Shown here: one piece after another, positions 25,162 through 34,181 of the stretch
Layout: each line of letters starts with the position of its first letter
Numbering within the stretch: position 1 is the stretch's first letter
Position numbers and translations under genes: made by a program
Notes under the pieces: generated by a model
Databases searched by the model: none
What the model saw: the letters and a program-made list of their open reading frames with translations, nothing else
Told to the model about the DNA's origin: nothing
NCBI RefSeq assembly: GCF_036226885.1
Contig: NZ_CP109027.1
Coordinates: forward strand, 5,642,001 to 5,706,000
DNA: 64,000 nucleotides
DNA from: Streptomyces sp. NBC_00663
GTDB taxonomy: Bacteria; Actinomycetota; Actinomycetes; Streptomycetales; Streptomycetaceae
Direction of reading: 5' to 3'

Positions 25162-28100
25162 ATGAGCCTGCACGGTCTGCTCGACGCCGTAGTCAAGGAC
25201 ACCGCCCTAGCGGAAGCGATCACCGCGGCCGCGGACGGCAACCGCATGCACGTCGACCTGGTAGGCCCCCCGGCCGCCCGGCCCTTCGCGATCGCCGCGC
25301 TGGCCCGCCAGGCCGGCCGCCCGGTGCTGGCGGTGACGGCGACCGGCCGCGAGGCGGAGGACCTGGCGGCGGCCCTGCGCTCGCTGCTGCCCTCCGAGGG
25401 CGTCGTCGAGTACCCCTCCTGGGAGACCCTCCCGCACGAGCGCCTCAGCCCGCGCAGCGACACCGTGGGCCGCCGCCTCGCCGTCCTGCGCCGGCTGGCC
25501 CACCCGCGCCCGGACGACCCCGACACGGGCCCCGTGTCGGTCGTCGTGGCGCCCGTACGGTCCGTGCTCCAGCCGCAGGTCAAGGGCCTCGGCGACCTGG
25601 AGCCGGTGGCGCTGCGGACCGGCCAGAACGCCGACCTCAACACGATCGTCGAGTCCCTCGCGGCCGCCGCCTACGCGCGCGTTGAGCTCGTGGAGAAGCG
25701 CGGCGAGTTCGCCGTACGCGGCGGCATCCTGGATGTCTTCCCGCCCACCGAGGAGCACCCCCTCCGCATCGAGTTCTGGGGCGACGACGTCGAGGAGATC
25801 CGCTACTTCAAGGTCGCCGACCAGCGCTCCCTGGAGATCGCCGAGCACGGCCTGTGGGCGCCGCCCTGCCGCGAACTGCTGCTCACCGACGAGGTACGCG
25901 CGCGTGCCGCCGCCCTCGCCGTGGAGCACCCCGAGCTCGGTGAGCTGCTCGGCAAGATCGCCGAGGGCATCGCGGTGGAGGGCATGGAGTCCCTCGCCCC
26001 GGTCCTCGTCGACGACATGGAGCTGCTGATCGACGTCCTGCCGAAGGGCGCCATGGCCGTCGTGTGCGACCCGGAGCGGGTCCGCACGCGCGGCGCCGAC
26101 CTGGTGGCGACCTCGCAGGAGTTCCTCCAGGCGTCCTGGGCGGCCACCGCGGGCGGCGGCGAGGCACCCATCGACGTCGGCGCGGCCTCCCTGTGGTCCA
26201 TCGCGGACGTCCGGGACCGGGCGCGCGAGCTGGACATGATGTGGTGGTCGGTGTCGCCGTTCGCCGCGGACCTGGAGCTGGAGGCGGACACCCTCCAGCT
26301 CGGCATACACGCGCCCGAGACCTACCGCGGCGACACCGCGAAGGCGCTCGCCGACACCAAGGGCTGGCTCGCCGACGGCTGGCGCACGGTCTTCGTGACC
26401 GAGGCCCACGGCCCCGCGGCCCGCACCGTCGAGGTCCTCGGCGGCGAGGGCATCGCGGCCCGCCTCGACGCCGAACTGGGAGAGATCTCCCCGTCCGTCG
26501 TGCATGTGGCGTGCGGCTCGATCGACTACGGCTTCATCGACCCCGCGTTGCGGCTCGCCGTCCTCACCGAGACCGACCTGACCGGCCAGAAGGCGGCCGG
26601 CAAGGACGGCGCCCGGATGCCGGCCCGGCGCCGCAAGACGATCGACCCGCTCAGCCTGGAGGCGGGCGACTACATCGTCCACGAGCAGCACGGCGTGGGC
26701 CGCTACATCGAGATGGTCCAGCGCACCGTGCAGAGCGCCACGCGCGAGTACCTCGTCGTCGAGTACGCCCCCGCCAAGCGCGGCCAGCCCGGCGACCGCC
26801 TCTACATCCCCACCGACCAGCTGGAGCAGATCACCAAGTACGTCGGCGGCGAGGCCCCCACCCTGCACCGCCTGGGCGGCGCCGACTGGACGAAGACCAA
26901 GGCGCGCGCGAAGAAGGCCGTCAAGGAGATCGCGGCCGACCTGATCAAGCTCTACAGCGCGCGCATGGCGGCCCCCGGCCACACCTTCGGCCCGGACACC
27001 CCCTGGCAGCGCGAGCTGGAGGACGCCTTCCCGTACGCGGAGACCCCCGACCAGCTGACCACTATCGCCGAGGTCAAGGAGGACATGGAGAAGTCGGTCC
27101 CCATGGACCGCCTGATCTGCGGCGACGTCGGCTACGGCAAGACGGAGATCGCGGTACGGGCCGCGTTCAAGGCCGTGCAGGACGGCAAGCAGGTCGCGGT
27201 CCTCGTGCCGACGACGTTGCTGGTGCAGCAGCACTTCGGCACCTTCTCCGAGCGCTACTCGCAATTCCCGGTCAATGTCCGGGCGTTGAGCCGCTTCCAG
27301 ACCGACACCGAGGCGAAGGCGGTCCTGGAGGGCCTGCGTGAGGGCGCGGTGGACGTCGTCATCGGAACCCACCGCCTGTTCTCCTCCGAGACCAAGTTCA
27401 AGGACCTCGGCCTGGTCATCGTCGACGAGGAGCAGCGCTTCGGCGTCGAGCACAAGGAGCAGCTGAAGAAGCTCCGCGCGAACGTCGACGTCCTGACGAT
27501 GTCCGCGACCCCGATCCCCAGGACCCTGGAGATGGCGGTCACCGGCATCCGCGAGATGTCGACGATCACGACACCCCCGGAGGAGCGCCACCCGGTCCTG
27601 ACCTTCGTCGGCCCCTACGAGGAGAAGCAGATCGGCGCGGCCATCCGCCGTGAACTGCTGCGCGAGGGCCAGGTCTTCTACATCCACAACCGCGTCGAGT
27701 CGATCGACCGCGCGGCCGCCCGGCTGCGCGAGATCGTCCCCGAGGCGCGGATCGCGACCGCGCACGGCCAGATGTCGGAGACGGCGCTGGAGCAGGTCGT
27801 CGTCGACTTCTGGGAGAAGAAGTTCGACGTGCTGGTGTCGACGACGATCGTCGAGTCCGGCATCGACATCTCCAACGCCAACACCCTGATCGTGGAGCGC
27901 GGCGACAACTTCGGCCTCTCCCAACTGCACCAGCTGCGCGGCCGGGTGGGCCGAGGCCGGGAGCGCGGGTACGCGTACTTCCTCTACCCGCCGGAGAAGC
28001 CGCTGACGGAGACCGCCCACGAGCGCCTGGCCACCATCGCCCAGCACACCGAGATGGGCGCGGGCATGTACGTGGCGATGAAGGACCTGGAGATCCGGGG

Positions 28101-28692
28101 CGCGGGCAACCTCCTCGGCGGCGAGCAGTCCGGCCACATCGCGGGCGTCGGCTTCGACCTGTACGTCCGCATGGTCGGCGAGGCGGTGGCGGACTACCGG
28201 GCGTCCCTGGAGGGCGGCGTCGAGGAGGAGCCGCCCCTGGAGGTCAAGATCGAGCTCCCGGTCGACGCGCACGTCCCGCACGACTACGCCCCCGGCGAGC
28301 GGCTCCGGTTGCAGGCCTACCGCTCCATCGCCTCGGCCAACACCGAGGCGGACATCAAGGCCGTACGGGAGGAACTCGTCGACCGCTACGGCAAGTTGCC
28401 GGAGCCGGTGGAGAACCTGCTGCTGGTGGCGGGCCTGCGGATGCTGGCACGCGCGTGCGGCGTCGGCGAGATCGTCCTCCAGGGCACCAACATCCGGTTC
28501 GCGCCGGTGGAGTTGCGGGAGTCGCAGGAGCTGCGGCTCAAGCGGCTGTATCCGGGGACCGTCATCAAGCCGGCGGCGCACCAGGTGCTGGTGCCGCGTC
28601 CGAAGACGGCGAAGGTGGGCGGAAAGCCGTTGGTCGGGCGGGAGTTGCTGGGATGGGTCGGGGAGTTTCTGACGTCGATCCTGGGGTCGTAG
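25162..28692 (+). CDS. mfd: Transcription-repair coupling factor
   Basis: About 1176 residues. Removes RNA polymerase stalled at DNA damage and recruits UvrA. Domains in order: UvrB-like module (about 20-330), RNA-polymerase-interacting domain beginning DYIVHEQHGVGRYIEM, and a RecG-like helicase with Walker A GDVGYGKTE, DEEQ box VIVDEEQRFGVEHKEQ, motif SATPIPRTLEMA, and VESGIDISNANTLIVERGD. The C-terminal domain follows. Start chosen at MSLHGLLDAVV, as in relatives; an ATG 18 codons upstream (25108) is possible. Convergent with nothing; the NACHT gene starts about 40 bases downstream on the same strand. Confidence 0.96.
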   Translation: MSLHGLLDAVVKDTALAEAITAAADGNRMHVDLVGPPAARPFAIAALARQAGRPVLAVTATGREAEDLAAALRSLLPSEGVVEYPSWETLPHERLSPRSDTVGRRLAVLRRLAHPRPDDPDTGPVSVVVAPVRSVLQPQVKGLGDLEPVALRTGQNADLNTIVESLAAAAYARVELVEKRGEFAVRGGILDVFPPTEEHPLRIEFWGDDVEEIRYFKVADQRSLEIAEHGLWAPPCRELLLTDEVRARAAALAVEHPELGELLGKIAEGIAVEGMESLAPVLVDDMELLIDVLPKGAMAVVCDPERVRTRGADLVATSQEFLQASWAATAGGGEAPIDVGAASLWSIADVRDRARELDMMWWSVSPFAADLELEADTLQLGIHAPETYRGDTAKALADTKGWLADGWRTVFVTEAHGPAARTVEVLGGEGIAARLDAELGEISPSVVHVACGSIDYGFIDPALRLAVLTETDLTGQKAAGKDGARMPARRRKTIDPLSLEAGDYIVHEQHGVGRYIEMVQRTVQSATREYLVVEYAPAKRGQPGDRLYIPTDQLEQITKYVGGEAPTLHRLGGADWTKTKARAKKAVKEIAADLIKLYSARMAAPGHTFGPDTPWQRELEDAFPYAETPDQLTTIAEVKEDMEKSVPMDRLICGDVGYGKTEIAVRAAFKAVQDGKQVAVLVPTTLLVQQHFGTFSERYSQFPVNVRALSRFQTDTEAKAVLEGLREGAVDVVIGTHRLFSSETKFKDLGLVIVDEEQRFGVEHKEQLKKLRANVDVLTMSATPIPRTLEMAVTGIREMSTITTPPEERHPVLTFVGPYEEKQIGAAIRRELLREGQVFYIHNRVESIDRAAARLREIVPEARIATAHGQMSETALEQVVVDFWEKKFDVLVSTTIVESGIDISNANTLIVERGDNFGLSQLHQLRGRVGRGRERGYAYFLYPPEKPLTETAHERLATIAQHTEMGAGMYVAMKDLEIRGAGNLLGGEQSGHIAGVGFDLYVRMVGEAVADYRASLEGGVEEEPPLEVKIELPVDAHVPHDYAPGERLRLQAYRSIASANTEADIKAVREELVDRYGKLPEPVENLLLVAGLRMLARACGVGEIVLQGTNIRFAPVELRESQELRLKRLYPGTVIKPAAHQVLVPRPKTAKVGGKPLVGRELLGWVGEFLTSILGS

Positions 28693-28735
28693 AAGTGAGG
28701 GGTTGAGGGGTCACGACCTGCCGTTCTGCGGCACC

Positions 28736-30736
28736 ATGTCGGGCATGGCGTTCGGGGGAAGCGGGAGCAGGACCGCCTCGGTCGTGGGGGTGACGTGCGC
28801 GCTGGTCACCGGGGTGGTGGTGTACGTGCTGTGGGGGCAGCACGGCCCGCTCGGGGTGTCCGACCGCGGCAGCCTGGTCTCCGTGGCCCTGCTACCGCCC
28901 GCTCTGGTCGTGTCCGTCGTGGGGCTCAGGCGGCAGCGGTCCGGGGCGCGCGAGGACGAGGCGGTCGCGGTCGCCCGGCTCGTACGGGAGGTGCGGTCGG
29001 TCGGCGAGCCGCAGTGGATGCACAGCCTCGGCGGTGAACTGACCGCCATCGACGTGACGTTCGCGTTCCGGCCCTACGCCCACGCGCGCGCCGCCGAACT
29101 GCCGCCCACGCCCGCCGGGCAGTTGGAACGGGTCGTCGAGGACTACCGGGCCGTCCGGCCGCGACGGCTGGTGATCACCGGGGAGCCCGGAGCGGGCAAG
29201 ACCGTGCTCGCACGCAAGCTCCTGATGGAGCTCAACAAGGCACGCGGTGAGCGTGAACCGGTCGCCGTGCTCATCGCGCTCGCCGACTGGGACACCCGTG
29301 AGGCCCTGACCGACTGGATCGTGCGGCACCTGGAACGCGACTTCGGCATGCCGTCCCGCTCCGCCCGCAAGGTCATGGACGCGCGCATGGTCCTGCCCGT
29401 GCTCGACGGACTGGACGAGATGGACGCCGCCGACGTCGACCTGGCCGACTCCCGGGCGCGCCGGGCGCTGGAGGCGCTGGCCCGCTACCAGGACGGCACC
29501 GACCCGGCACCGCTCGTGCTGACCTGCCGGGCCCGGCGATACGACGAACTGGAGGCCGACGGCAGCCACATCCTCGACGCGGCCCGTATCGAGATCGAAC
29601 CGGTGGACTCCGCGCGAGCGGTTCGCTTCCTCGAACTGCGAGGCGCCGCGCGCAGGCCGGCGCTGTGGGAGCCGGTGCTCGACGAGTTGCGGTCCGCGCC
29701 GGGGGGCGTACTCGCGTCGGCGCTGTCCACCCCGTGGCGGCTCGCGCTGGCGGCGATCGTCTACGAACGGGAGGGCGACCCGGGGGAGTTGGTGGGCACG
29801 GCCGCGTCCTCCGCCGATGCCGTCGCCGAGTTGCTGCTGGGGCGCTTCATCGCGGCGGTGGTGGACCGTGTGCCCCAGCAGGCCGGACGGTTCCCGGAAC
29901 GGACCGTGCACGCCCGGCTGCACCGGCTGGCCAGGGGACTGGAGACGGACCTGGTGCTGCACCGGCTGGGAGACCGGGTGGCGCCGGCGGTACGGACGGC
30001 GGTGATCGGGGGGTTGGTGCTGACGACCGCCGTACAGGTGGCGGCTCTGTGGCAATGGCCGGTGTACGTCGAAGTCGCGACGGTGAACTGCCTCGGCCTG
30101 ATCCTCGGTGTTCTCATCCTCTTCAACGAACTCCGGTCCCTCCAGACCGGTTCCACCGAGGAGAGCATCCTGTCCACCATCGCGGTGCCGCCGCTGGGCA
30201 GTCCGCTGTGGCGGCTGGGGCTGCGCCGGTTCGGCCGCAGAAAGGTGCGCGTCCTCGCGGTGTTCCTGCTGGTGGGCGCGGGCGCCTGGCGGGATCTGGC
30301 CGGCGGACCGTTCGACGCGTGGACCGTCCTGTTCCTGGCGTCCACCGGCTGGATCGCCCTGATGATCGTGGTCGGGTGCGTCATGGCCGAGTTCGACAGC
30401 ACGGCCGTCGGGCCCGGTGGGCCGGTCAGGGCGGTGTGGTGCCTCAGCGCGCTCGTCGCCGGCACGATCGCGGGCGGCATCGCGATCAGCGGCGGTCCCG
30501 AACTGATCGACGTGCTGTTCGGGGCCTGCATGATCGCCGTGCTGCTCGGGGTGATGTCGGAATGGGTCGGCTACCTGATCTACCGCCTCGCGAACCCGGC
30601 CCTCGGCCTCCGCCTCCCCGCCTTCCTCGACTGGTGCGTCACCGCGGGCCTGCTCCGCACCTCCGGCATCGCCTACCAGTTCCGCCACCGCGAGTTCCAG
30701 GAGTGGCTGGTACGACACCCTCGGCCGATCCACTGA
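28736..30736 (+). CDS. Membrane-anchored NACHT-domain NTPase
   Basis: About 666 residues. Two N-terminal transmembrane helices (VVGVTCALVTGVVVYVLWG, then a second), then a NACHT NTPase: Walker A VITGEPGAGKTVLA, Walker B MVLPVLDGLDEM, and the sensor block PLVLTCRARRYDELE. About six more hydrophobic helices follow, with a short C-terminal RHREFQEWL, typical of the end of NACHT modules. STAND-type NACHT ATPases act as switches in signalling and, in several bacterial systems, in antiphage defence. No effector or sensor repeat is recognisable, so the role is open. The start is uncertain (28736, 28745, or TTG 28703); none has a good ribosome binding site. Confidence 0.82.
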   Translation: MSGMAFGGSGSRTASVVGVTCALVTGVVVYVLWGQHGPLGVSDRGSLVSVALLPPALVVSVVGLRRQRSGAREDEAVAVARLVREVRSVGEPQWMHSLGGELTAIDVTFAFRPYAHARAAELPPTPAGQLERVVEDYRAVRPRRLVITGEPGAGKTVLARKLLMELNKARGEREPVAVLIALADWDTREALTDWIVRHLERDFGMPSRSARKVMDARMVLPVLDGLDEMDAADVDLADSRARRALEALARYQDGTDPAPLVLTCRARRYDELEADGSHILDAARIEIEPVDSARAVRFLELRGAARRPALWEPVLDELRSAPGGVLASALSTPWRLALAAIVYEREGDPGELVGTAASSADAVAELLLGRFIAAVVDRVPQQAGRFPERTVHARLHRLARGLETDLVLHRLGDRVAPAVRTAVIGGLVLTTAVQVAALWQWPVYVEVATVNCLGLILGVLILFNELRSLQTGSTEESILSTIAVPPLGSPLWRLGLRRFGRRKVRVLAVFLLVGAGAWRDLAGGPFDAWTVLFLASTGWIALMIVVGCVMAEFDSTAVGPGGPVRAVWCLSALVAGTIAGGIAISGGPELIDVLFGACMIAVLLGVMSEWVGYLIYRLANPALGLRLPAFLDWCVTAGLLRTSGIAYQFRHREFQEWLVRHPRPIH

Positions 30737-30739
30737 GCC

Positions 30740-31147
30740 TCACGCCACAGGACGTATGCGCCCCCGCGTCGCCTCCGCCAACACCCCCGCCAGCCGGTCC
30801 CGTACGGCGACCTGCGCGGCGATCCGCTCCTCCATCACGGCCAGCCGGTCCAGGGCCACCCGCAGCGCCTGGGCGGAGGCCGGACCCTCGGTCACATCGC
30901 CGTCCAGGCACGGCAGGAACACGCGTACGTCGTCGAGGGTGAGCCCCGCGTCCAGGAGGTGCCGGATGTTGCGGACCCGGACGGCGACCCCGGCGTCGTA
31001 GAACCGGTAGCCGTTCGCCGCGCGGACGGACGTGATGAGTCCCGCCTGCTCGTAGTGGCGCAGGGCGCGCGGTGTGCTGCCGGTGGCCTGGGCGAACTCG
31101 CCGATCCGCAGGCGGGGCGTCGGGGCGGTCATGCCGGTGAGTCTCAT
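30740..31147 (-). CDS. MerR-family transcriptional regulator
   Basis: 135 residues. The winged-helix MerR DNA-binding domain is clear (RLRIGEFAQATGSTPRALRH, YEQAGLITSVRAANGYRFYD), followed by the usual dimerisation coiled coil (ALDRLAVMEERIAAQVAVRD). No metal-binding cysteines or ligand-binding C-terminal domain. ATG at 31147 overlaps the SDR stop (ATGA), so the two are coupled; ATG at 31132 is the alternative. It probably controls the SDR/merR operon through the palindrome at 31918-31931. Confidence 0.9.
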   Translation of the reverse strand: MRLTGMTAPTPRLRIGEFAQATGSTPRALRHYEQAGLITSVRAANGYRFYDAGVAVRVRNIRHLLDAGLTLDDVRVFLPCLDGDVTEGPASAQALRVALDRLAVMEERIAAQVAVRDRLAGVLAEATRGRIRPVA

Positions 31148-31899
31148 GCGACGACCGCACCCCCGTCCACCGGAAGGACCACGCCCGTGATGAACGACGC
31201 CTGCGGCGAGGCGAGTTGGGTGATGGCCCAGGCCACCTCCTCGGGGCGGCCGACCCGGCCCAGCGGAGTGTGCTCCAGCTGCCACGCGCGGATGGCGGCA
31301 CGCTGCTCGGGGGTGAAGCCGGAGTGGTCCGCGATGGGCGTCTCGATCGCGCCGGGGGCGACGGCGGCGACCCGGATGCCGAGCGGGGCCAGTTCGACGG
31401 CCCAGCTGCGGGTGAGCACTTCGAGGGCCGCCTTCCCGGCGGCGTAGAGCGAGTTGCCGGGCCAGCCGCGCTGACCGACGGCGGTCGTGACGTTGACGAC
31501 GACACCCCGGCTCTTGGTGAGGGCGGGGAGCGCGGCCTGGGTGAGCAGTACGGGCGCGAGGAGGTTCGTCGCGAGCTGGGGCGCGACCGACGCGCGCGTG
31601 TACGTGCGCAGGGACTCGGCGTTGACGATCGCCGCGTTGTGGACGAGGCCGTCGATACGGCCGTAGTGCGCGAGTGCCGTACGGACGACCGTGTCCGGGC
31701 CGTCCTCGGCTGTGATGTCGGCGGAGAGCGGCGTGATGAGGGCCTCGTCGTACGCCGCGGTCTCGGCGAGCGGTGCCGGGCGGCGGCCCACAGCGAGGAC
31801 GTGCGCGCCGCGGGCGGCGAAGGCGTGGGCGGTGGCGCGGCCTATGCCGGTGCCCGCTCCGGTCACGATGACGGTTTCCGGGGCCTTGGTGGAGGTCAT
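31144..31899 (-). CDS. Short-chain dehydrogenase/reductase
   Basis: 251 residues. A classical SDR: cofactor loop TGAGTGIGRATAHAFA, NNAG-equivalent VHNAAIVNAE, catalytic tyrosine and lysine in NSLYAAGKAALEVL (YxxxK), and the terminal SFITGVVLPVDGGA. Catalyses NAD(P)-dependent oxidation or reduction of an unknown alcohol or ketone. Upstream there is no ribosome binding site but a MerR-type promoter placing the start site at the ATG, so the mRNA is probably leaderless. Operon with the MerR gene. Confidence 0.92.
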   Translation of the reverse strand: MTSTKAPETVIVTGAGTGIGRATAHAFAARGAHVLAVGRRPAPLAETAAYDEALITPLSADITAEDGPDTVVRTALAHYGRIDGLVHNAAIVNAESLRTYTRASVAPQLATNLLAPVLLTQAALPALTKSRGVVVNVTTAVGQRGWPGNSLYAAGKAALEVLTRSWAVELAPLGIRVAAVAPGAIETPIADHSGFTPEQRAAIRAWQLEHTPLGRVGRPEEVAWAITQLASPQASFITGVVLPVDGGAVVA

Positions 31900-31905
31900 G
31901 CGGGG

Positions 31906-31938
31906 ATTGTCGAACCCTGACACCGGTGTCAAGGTCAA
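31906..31938 (-). promoter_or_regulatory. MerR-type operator/promoter, probably leaderless
   Basis: On the minus strand TTGACC (31938-31933), a perfect 14-bp palindrome TGACACCGGTGTCA (31931-31918), and GACAAT (31911-31906) as the -10, six bases before the SDR ATG. A palindrome in a long spacer (about 21 bases) is characteristic of MerR-regulated promoters. Confidence 0.75.
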
Positions 31939-31948
31939 GCCGTACGGT

Positions 31949-32425
31949 GCCGGGGCGGGGGTCTCGCGGGGCCTGTCGCCGGGGCGTGAGGGTCGCACGG
32001 AGCCCGTCACCAGGGCGTGGGGGCGCGTGGAGCTTGTCGCCGGGGCCCGGGGGCGCGTGGAGCTTGTCGCCGGGGCGGGGGTCTCGCGGAGCTTGTCGCC
32101 GGGGCGTGGGGGCGCGTGGAGCTTGTCGCCGGGGCCCGGGGGCGCGTGGAGCTTGTCGCCGGGGCGGGGGTCTCGCGGAGCTTGTCGCCGGGGCGTGGGG
32201 TCTCGCGGAGCCTGTCACCAGGGCCCGGGGGCGCGTGGAGCCTGTGGCCGGGGCGGGGGTCTCGCGGGGCTTGTCGCCGGGGCGTGAGGGTCGCACGGAG
32301 CCCGTCACCGGGGCGGGGGTCGCGCGGGGCCTGTCACCAGGGCCCGGGGGCGCGTGGAGCCTGTCGCCGGGGCGGGGGTCTCGCGGAGCCTGTCGCCGGG
32401 GCGTGGGGGACCGTCGGAGCCCGTC
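31949..32425. repeat. 477-bp minisatellite: 16 tandem units of 29-31 bp
   Basis: Sixteen uninterrupted units sum to exactly 477 bases, with no spacers. All share a frame of GCCGGGGC...GGAGC.TGTC with a variable middle, in a few types. Units 3-5, 6-8 and 9-11 repeat the same order of three types, so there is a higher-order repeat of about 89 bp; units 2 and 12 are identical. The array fills the gap between the tetR stop codon and the SDR promoter and overlaps the last bases of the tetR stop. It is open in several frames but encodes only low-complexity sequence. Confidence 0.95.
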
Positions 32426-33008
32426 AGCGGAACAGGGTCGCCGTCAAGGTCCGGAACACCTCCTCGGGGTCCTTGTCGCCGACCGGCCCGTCCAGGTTGC
32501 GGCCGAGGAGCAGCGTGGCGAAGCCGTGGGCGAGGGACCAGGCGGCGACGCCGGCGAGGCGCGGGTCGATGCCGCCGGGGTCCACCGTGGACACGGACGT
32601 GCGCAGGGCGTCGCCGGCGAGGGCGCGGGCGGTGGTCAGTTCGAGGTCGTCGGCGCGCAGCAGTCCCGGCGTGAACATCACCTGGAAGTGCGCGGGGTGC
32701 TCGCGCGCGAAGCGCACATAGCGCACGCCCGCCTCCTTGAGGTCCGGGGCCTCCCGGAGCGTGGCGGCCAGCAGTCCGAAGCCCTCGGCCGCGATCGACG
32801 TCAGCAGACCGGTGCGGTCCTTGAAGTGGTGCGCGGGAGCCGCGTGCGAGACCCCGGCCCGGCGGGCGAGGTCGCGCAGGCTCAGCGCGGCGGGCCCGTC
32901 GGCGGCGATGACGTCGAGCGCGGCGGTGAGGATCGCGCGCCGCAGGTCGCCGTGGTGGTAGGGGCGGCGTGAGGCCGGCTTGGTGCTGTCGGTGTCCGCA
33001 GGTGCCAT
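32424..33008 (-). CDS. TetR-family regulator
   Basis: 194 residues. The N-terminal HTH is clear (HHGDLRRAILTAALDVIAAD, then LSLRDLARRAGVSHAAPAHH and FKDRTGLL). The ligand domain (AREHPAHFQVMFTPGLLRAD and AWSLAHGFATLLLGR) fits the WHG-type C-terminal subfamily. It is divergent from the gene at 33137; the inverted repeat TGACAAG/CTTGTCA between them probably binds this protein and controls both. Its 3' end abuts the minisatellite. Confidence 0.92.
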   Translation of the reverse strand: MAPADTDSTKPASRRPYHHGDLRRAILTAALDVIAADGPAALSLRDLARRAGVSHAAPAHHFKDRTGLLTSIAAEGFGLLAATLREAPDLKEAGVRYVRFAREHPAHFQVMFTPGLLRADDLELTTARALAGDALRTSVSTVDPGGIDPRLAGVAAWSLAHGFATLLLGRNLDGPVGDKDPEEVFRTLTATLFR

Positions 33009-33036
33009 GGACAGCAGCGTACGCGCAATCTAGGCA

Positions 33037-33070
33037 TTGACAAGTTCGGGCGGTCGAGGCAATCTTGTCA
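33037..33070 (+). promoter_or_regulatory. Promoter and TetR operator for the divergent pair
   Basis: TTGACA (33037-33042), an 18-base spacer, then AATCTT (33061-33066) reading rightward. Inverted arms TGACAAG (33038-33044) and CTTGTCA (33064-33070) cover both elements, so a bound regulator would block transcription. Confidence 0.65.
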
Positions 33071-33136
33071 GTGTCAAGTTGTGCGGTGGGCGGCCGAGAG
33101 GCTTCCGCCGACTTCGGTACGACGAGGAGGCGTGGC

Positions 33137-34036
33137 ATGTCGCAGCACGAGGGTGGGGCCGGTGTCGTCGGCGGCGTGGAGCCGGCCCGGGTGCGTCAGC
33201 TCTGGCACCTGCTGGAGCCCCTGCACGCGGTTCTGTACTACGCGCCGGAGGTCTTCGAGGAGGCGGCGGCGCTCGGTTACGACACCAAGGAGCGCTGGCC
33301 GAGCTACTTCCCCTTCCGCGCGGCGCCGTTGGGGGCGGTGGACGCCGGGCGCGTGACGTCCGCGTTCTACAGCTTCAGCCCGCGCATGGTCGCCGAGCAT
33401 GCCGACACCGCGTGGAGCGTCGCGCCTCCGGAGGCGGTGCTGGCCGCGCGGCTGCGCGGGATCGACCGGGCGTACCGCGCGATATTCGGCGACCGCGTCG
33501 ACAGCCCCGAACTGGCGGAGGCCGCCGCCCTCGCCCGGCGCGTGGCGGAGGCGGCGAACACCGCGGGCCGCCCGTTGGCCGCGGCCAACGCCGCGCTGGA
33601 ATGGCCCGAGGCCCCGCACCTCCAGCTGTGGCAGGCGGCGACGATCCTGCGCGAGCACCGCGGCGACGGCCATCTCGCCGCCCTGCTCGTCGCCGGCCTC
33701 GACCCGGCCGAGTCGCTCGTCTCCTTCGCGGCGATAGGCGCCGCGTCCGTCGAGCGCTTCGAGAGCCGCGGCTGGAGCGAGGCGGAATGGACGGCCGCCC
33801 GCGAACGCCTGGCCGCCCGCGGCCTGCTCGACGCCGACGGTACGGCCACGGAGGCGGGCCGCGCGCTGCGCCACCGCGTCGAGGAGCACACCGACCGACT
33901 CGCCGCCGACCCCTGGCAGCCCCTCGCGCCGGCCGACATCGACCGTCTCGTCGAACTGCTCGGCGACTACTGGGTGGCGGTGCTGTCCTCCGGACTGCTG
34001 CCCTCGGAGGCGACGTTGGGGATCGGGAAGGTGTGA
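33137..34036 (+). CDS. SCO6745-like family protein (MarR-type helix-turn-helix fold)
   Basis: 299 residues. Matches a Streptomyces family with conserved ARVRQLWHLLEPLHAVLYYAP at the start, ALGYDTKERWPSYFPFRAAP, and VTSAFYSFSPRMV, ending in a winged-helix-like segment (WSEAEWTAARERLAARGLLD). Biochemical function is not established. GAGGAGG lies 6 bases before ATG at 33137. It is divergent from, and probably repressed by, the TetR gene, which suggests a role in detoxification or stress. Confidence 0.82.
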   Translation: MSQHEGGAGVVGGVEPARVRQLWHLLEPLHAVLYYAPEVFEEAAALGYDTKERWPSYFPFRAAPLGAVDAGRVTSAFYSFSPRMVAEHADTAWSVAPPEAVLAARLRGIDRAYRAIFGDRVDSPELAEAAALARRVAEAANTAGRPLAAANAALEWPEAPHLQLWQAATILREHRGDGHLAALLVAGLDPAESLVSFAAIGAASVERFESRGWSEAEWTAARERLAARGLLDADGTATEAGRALRHRVEEHTDRLAADPWQPLAPADIDRLVELLGDYWVAVLSSGLLPSEATLGIGKV

Positions 34037-34181
34037 GGGCCGGGGGGCAGGGTGAGGTCCCGAGACGTGGGGGAGCTGCGGTGAGCGACCTGTCGGTGCG
34101 GGACGCGCGAAGCCGCCCGCGGGAGGGATGCTCTCCGCGGACGGCCCCTACGATGTCGTGTTCCTCCGTGGGCCTGCGGCC

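Noticed and set aside
25207..28581. 1124-residue open frame on the minus strand opposite mfd
   Set aside because: Third-position GC pattern and clear Mfd motifs put the real gene on the plus strand.
31949..32425. CRISPR array
   Set aside because: Units are contiguous with no spacers, and the variation lies within the repeats. No cas genes nearby. It is a tandem minisatellite.
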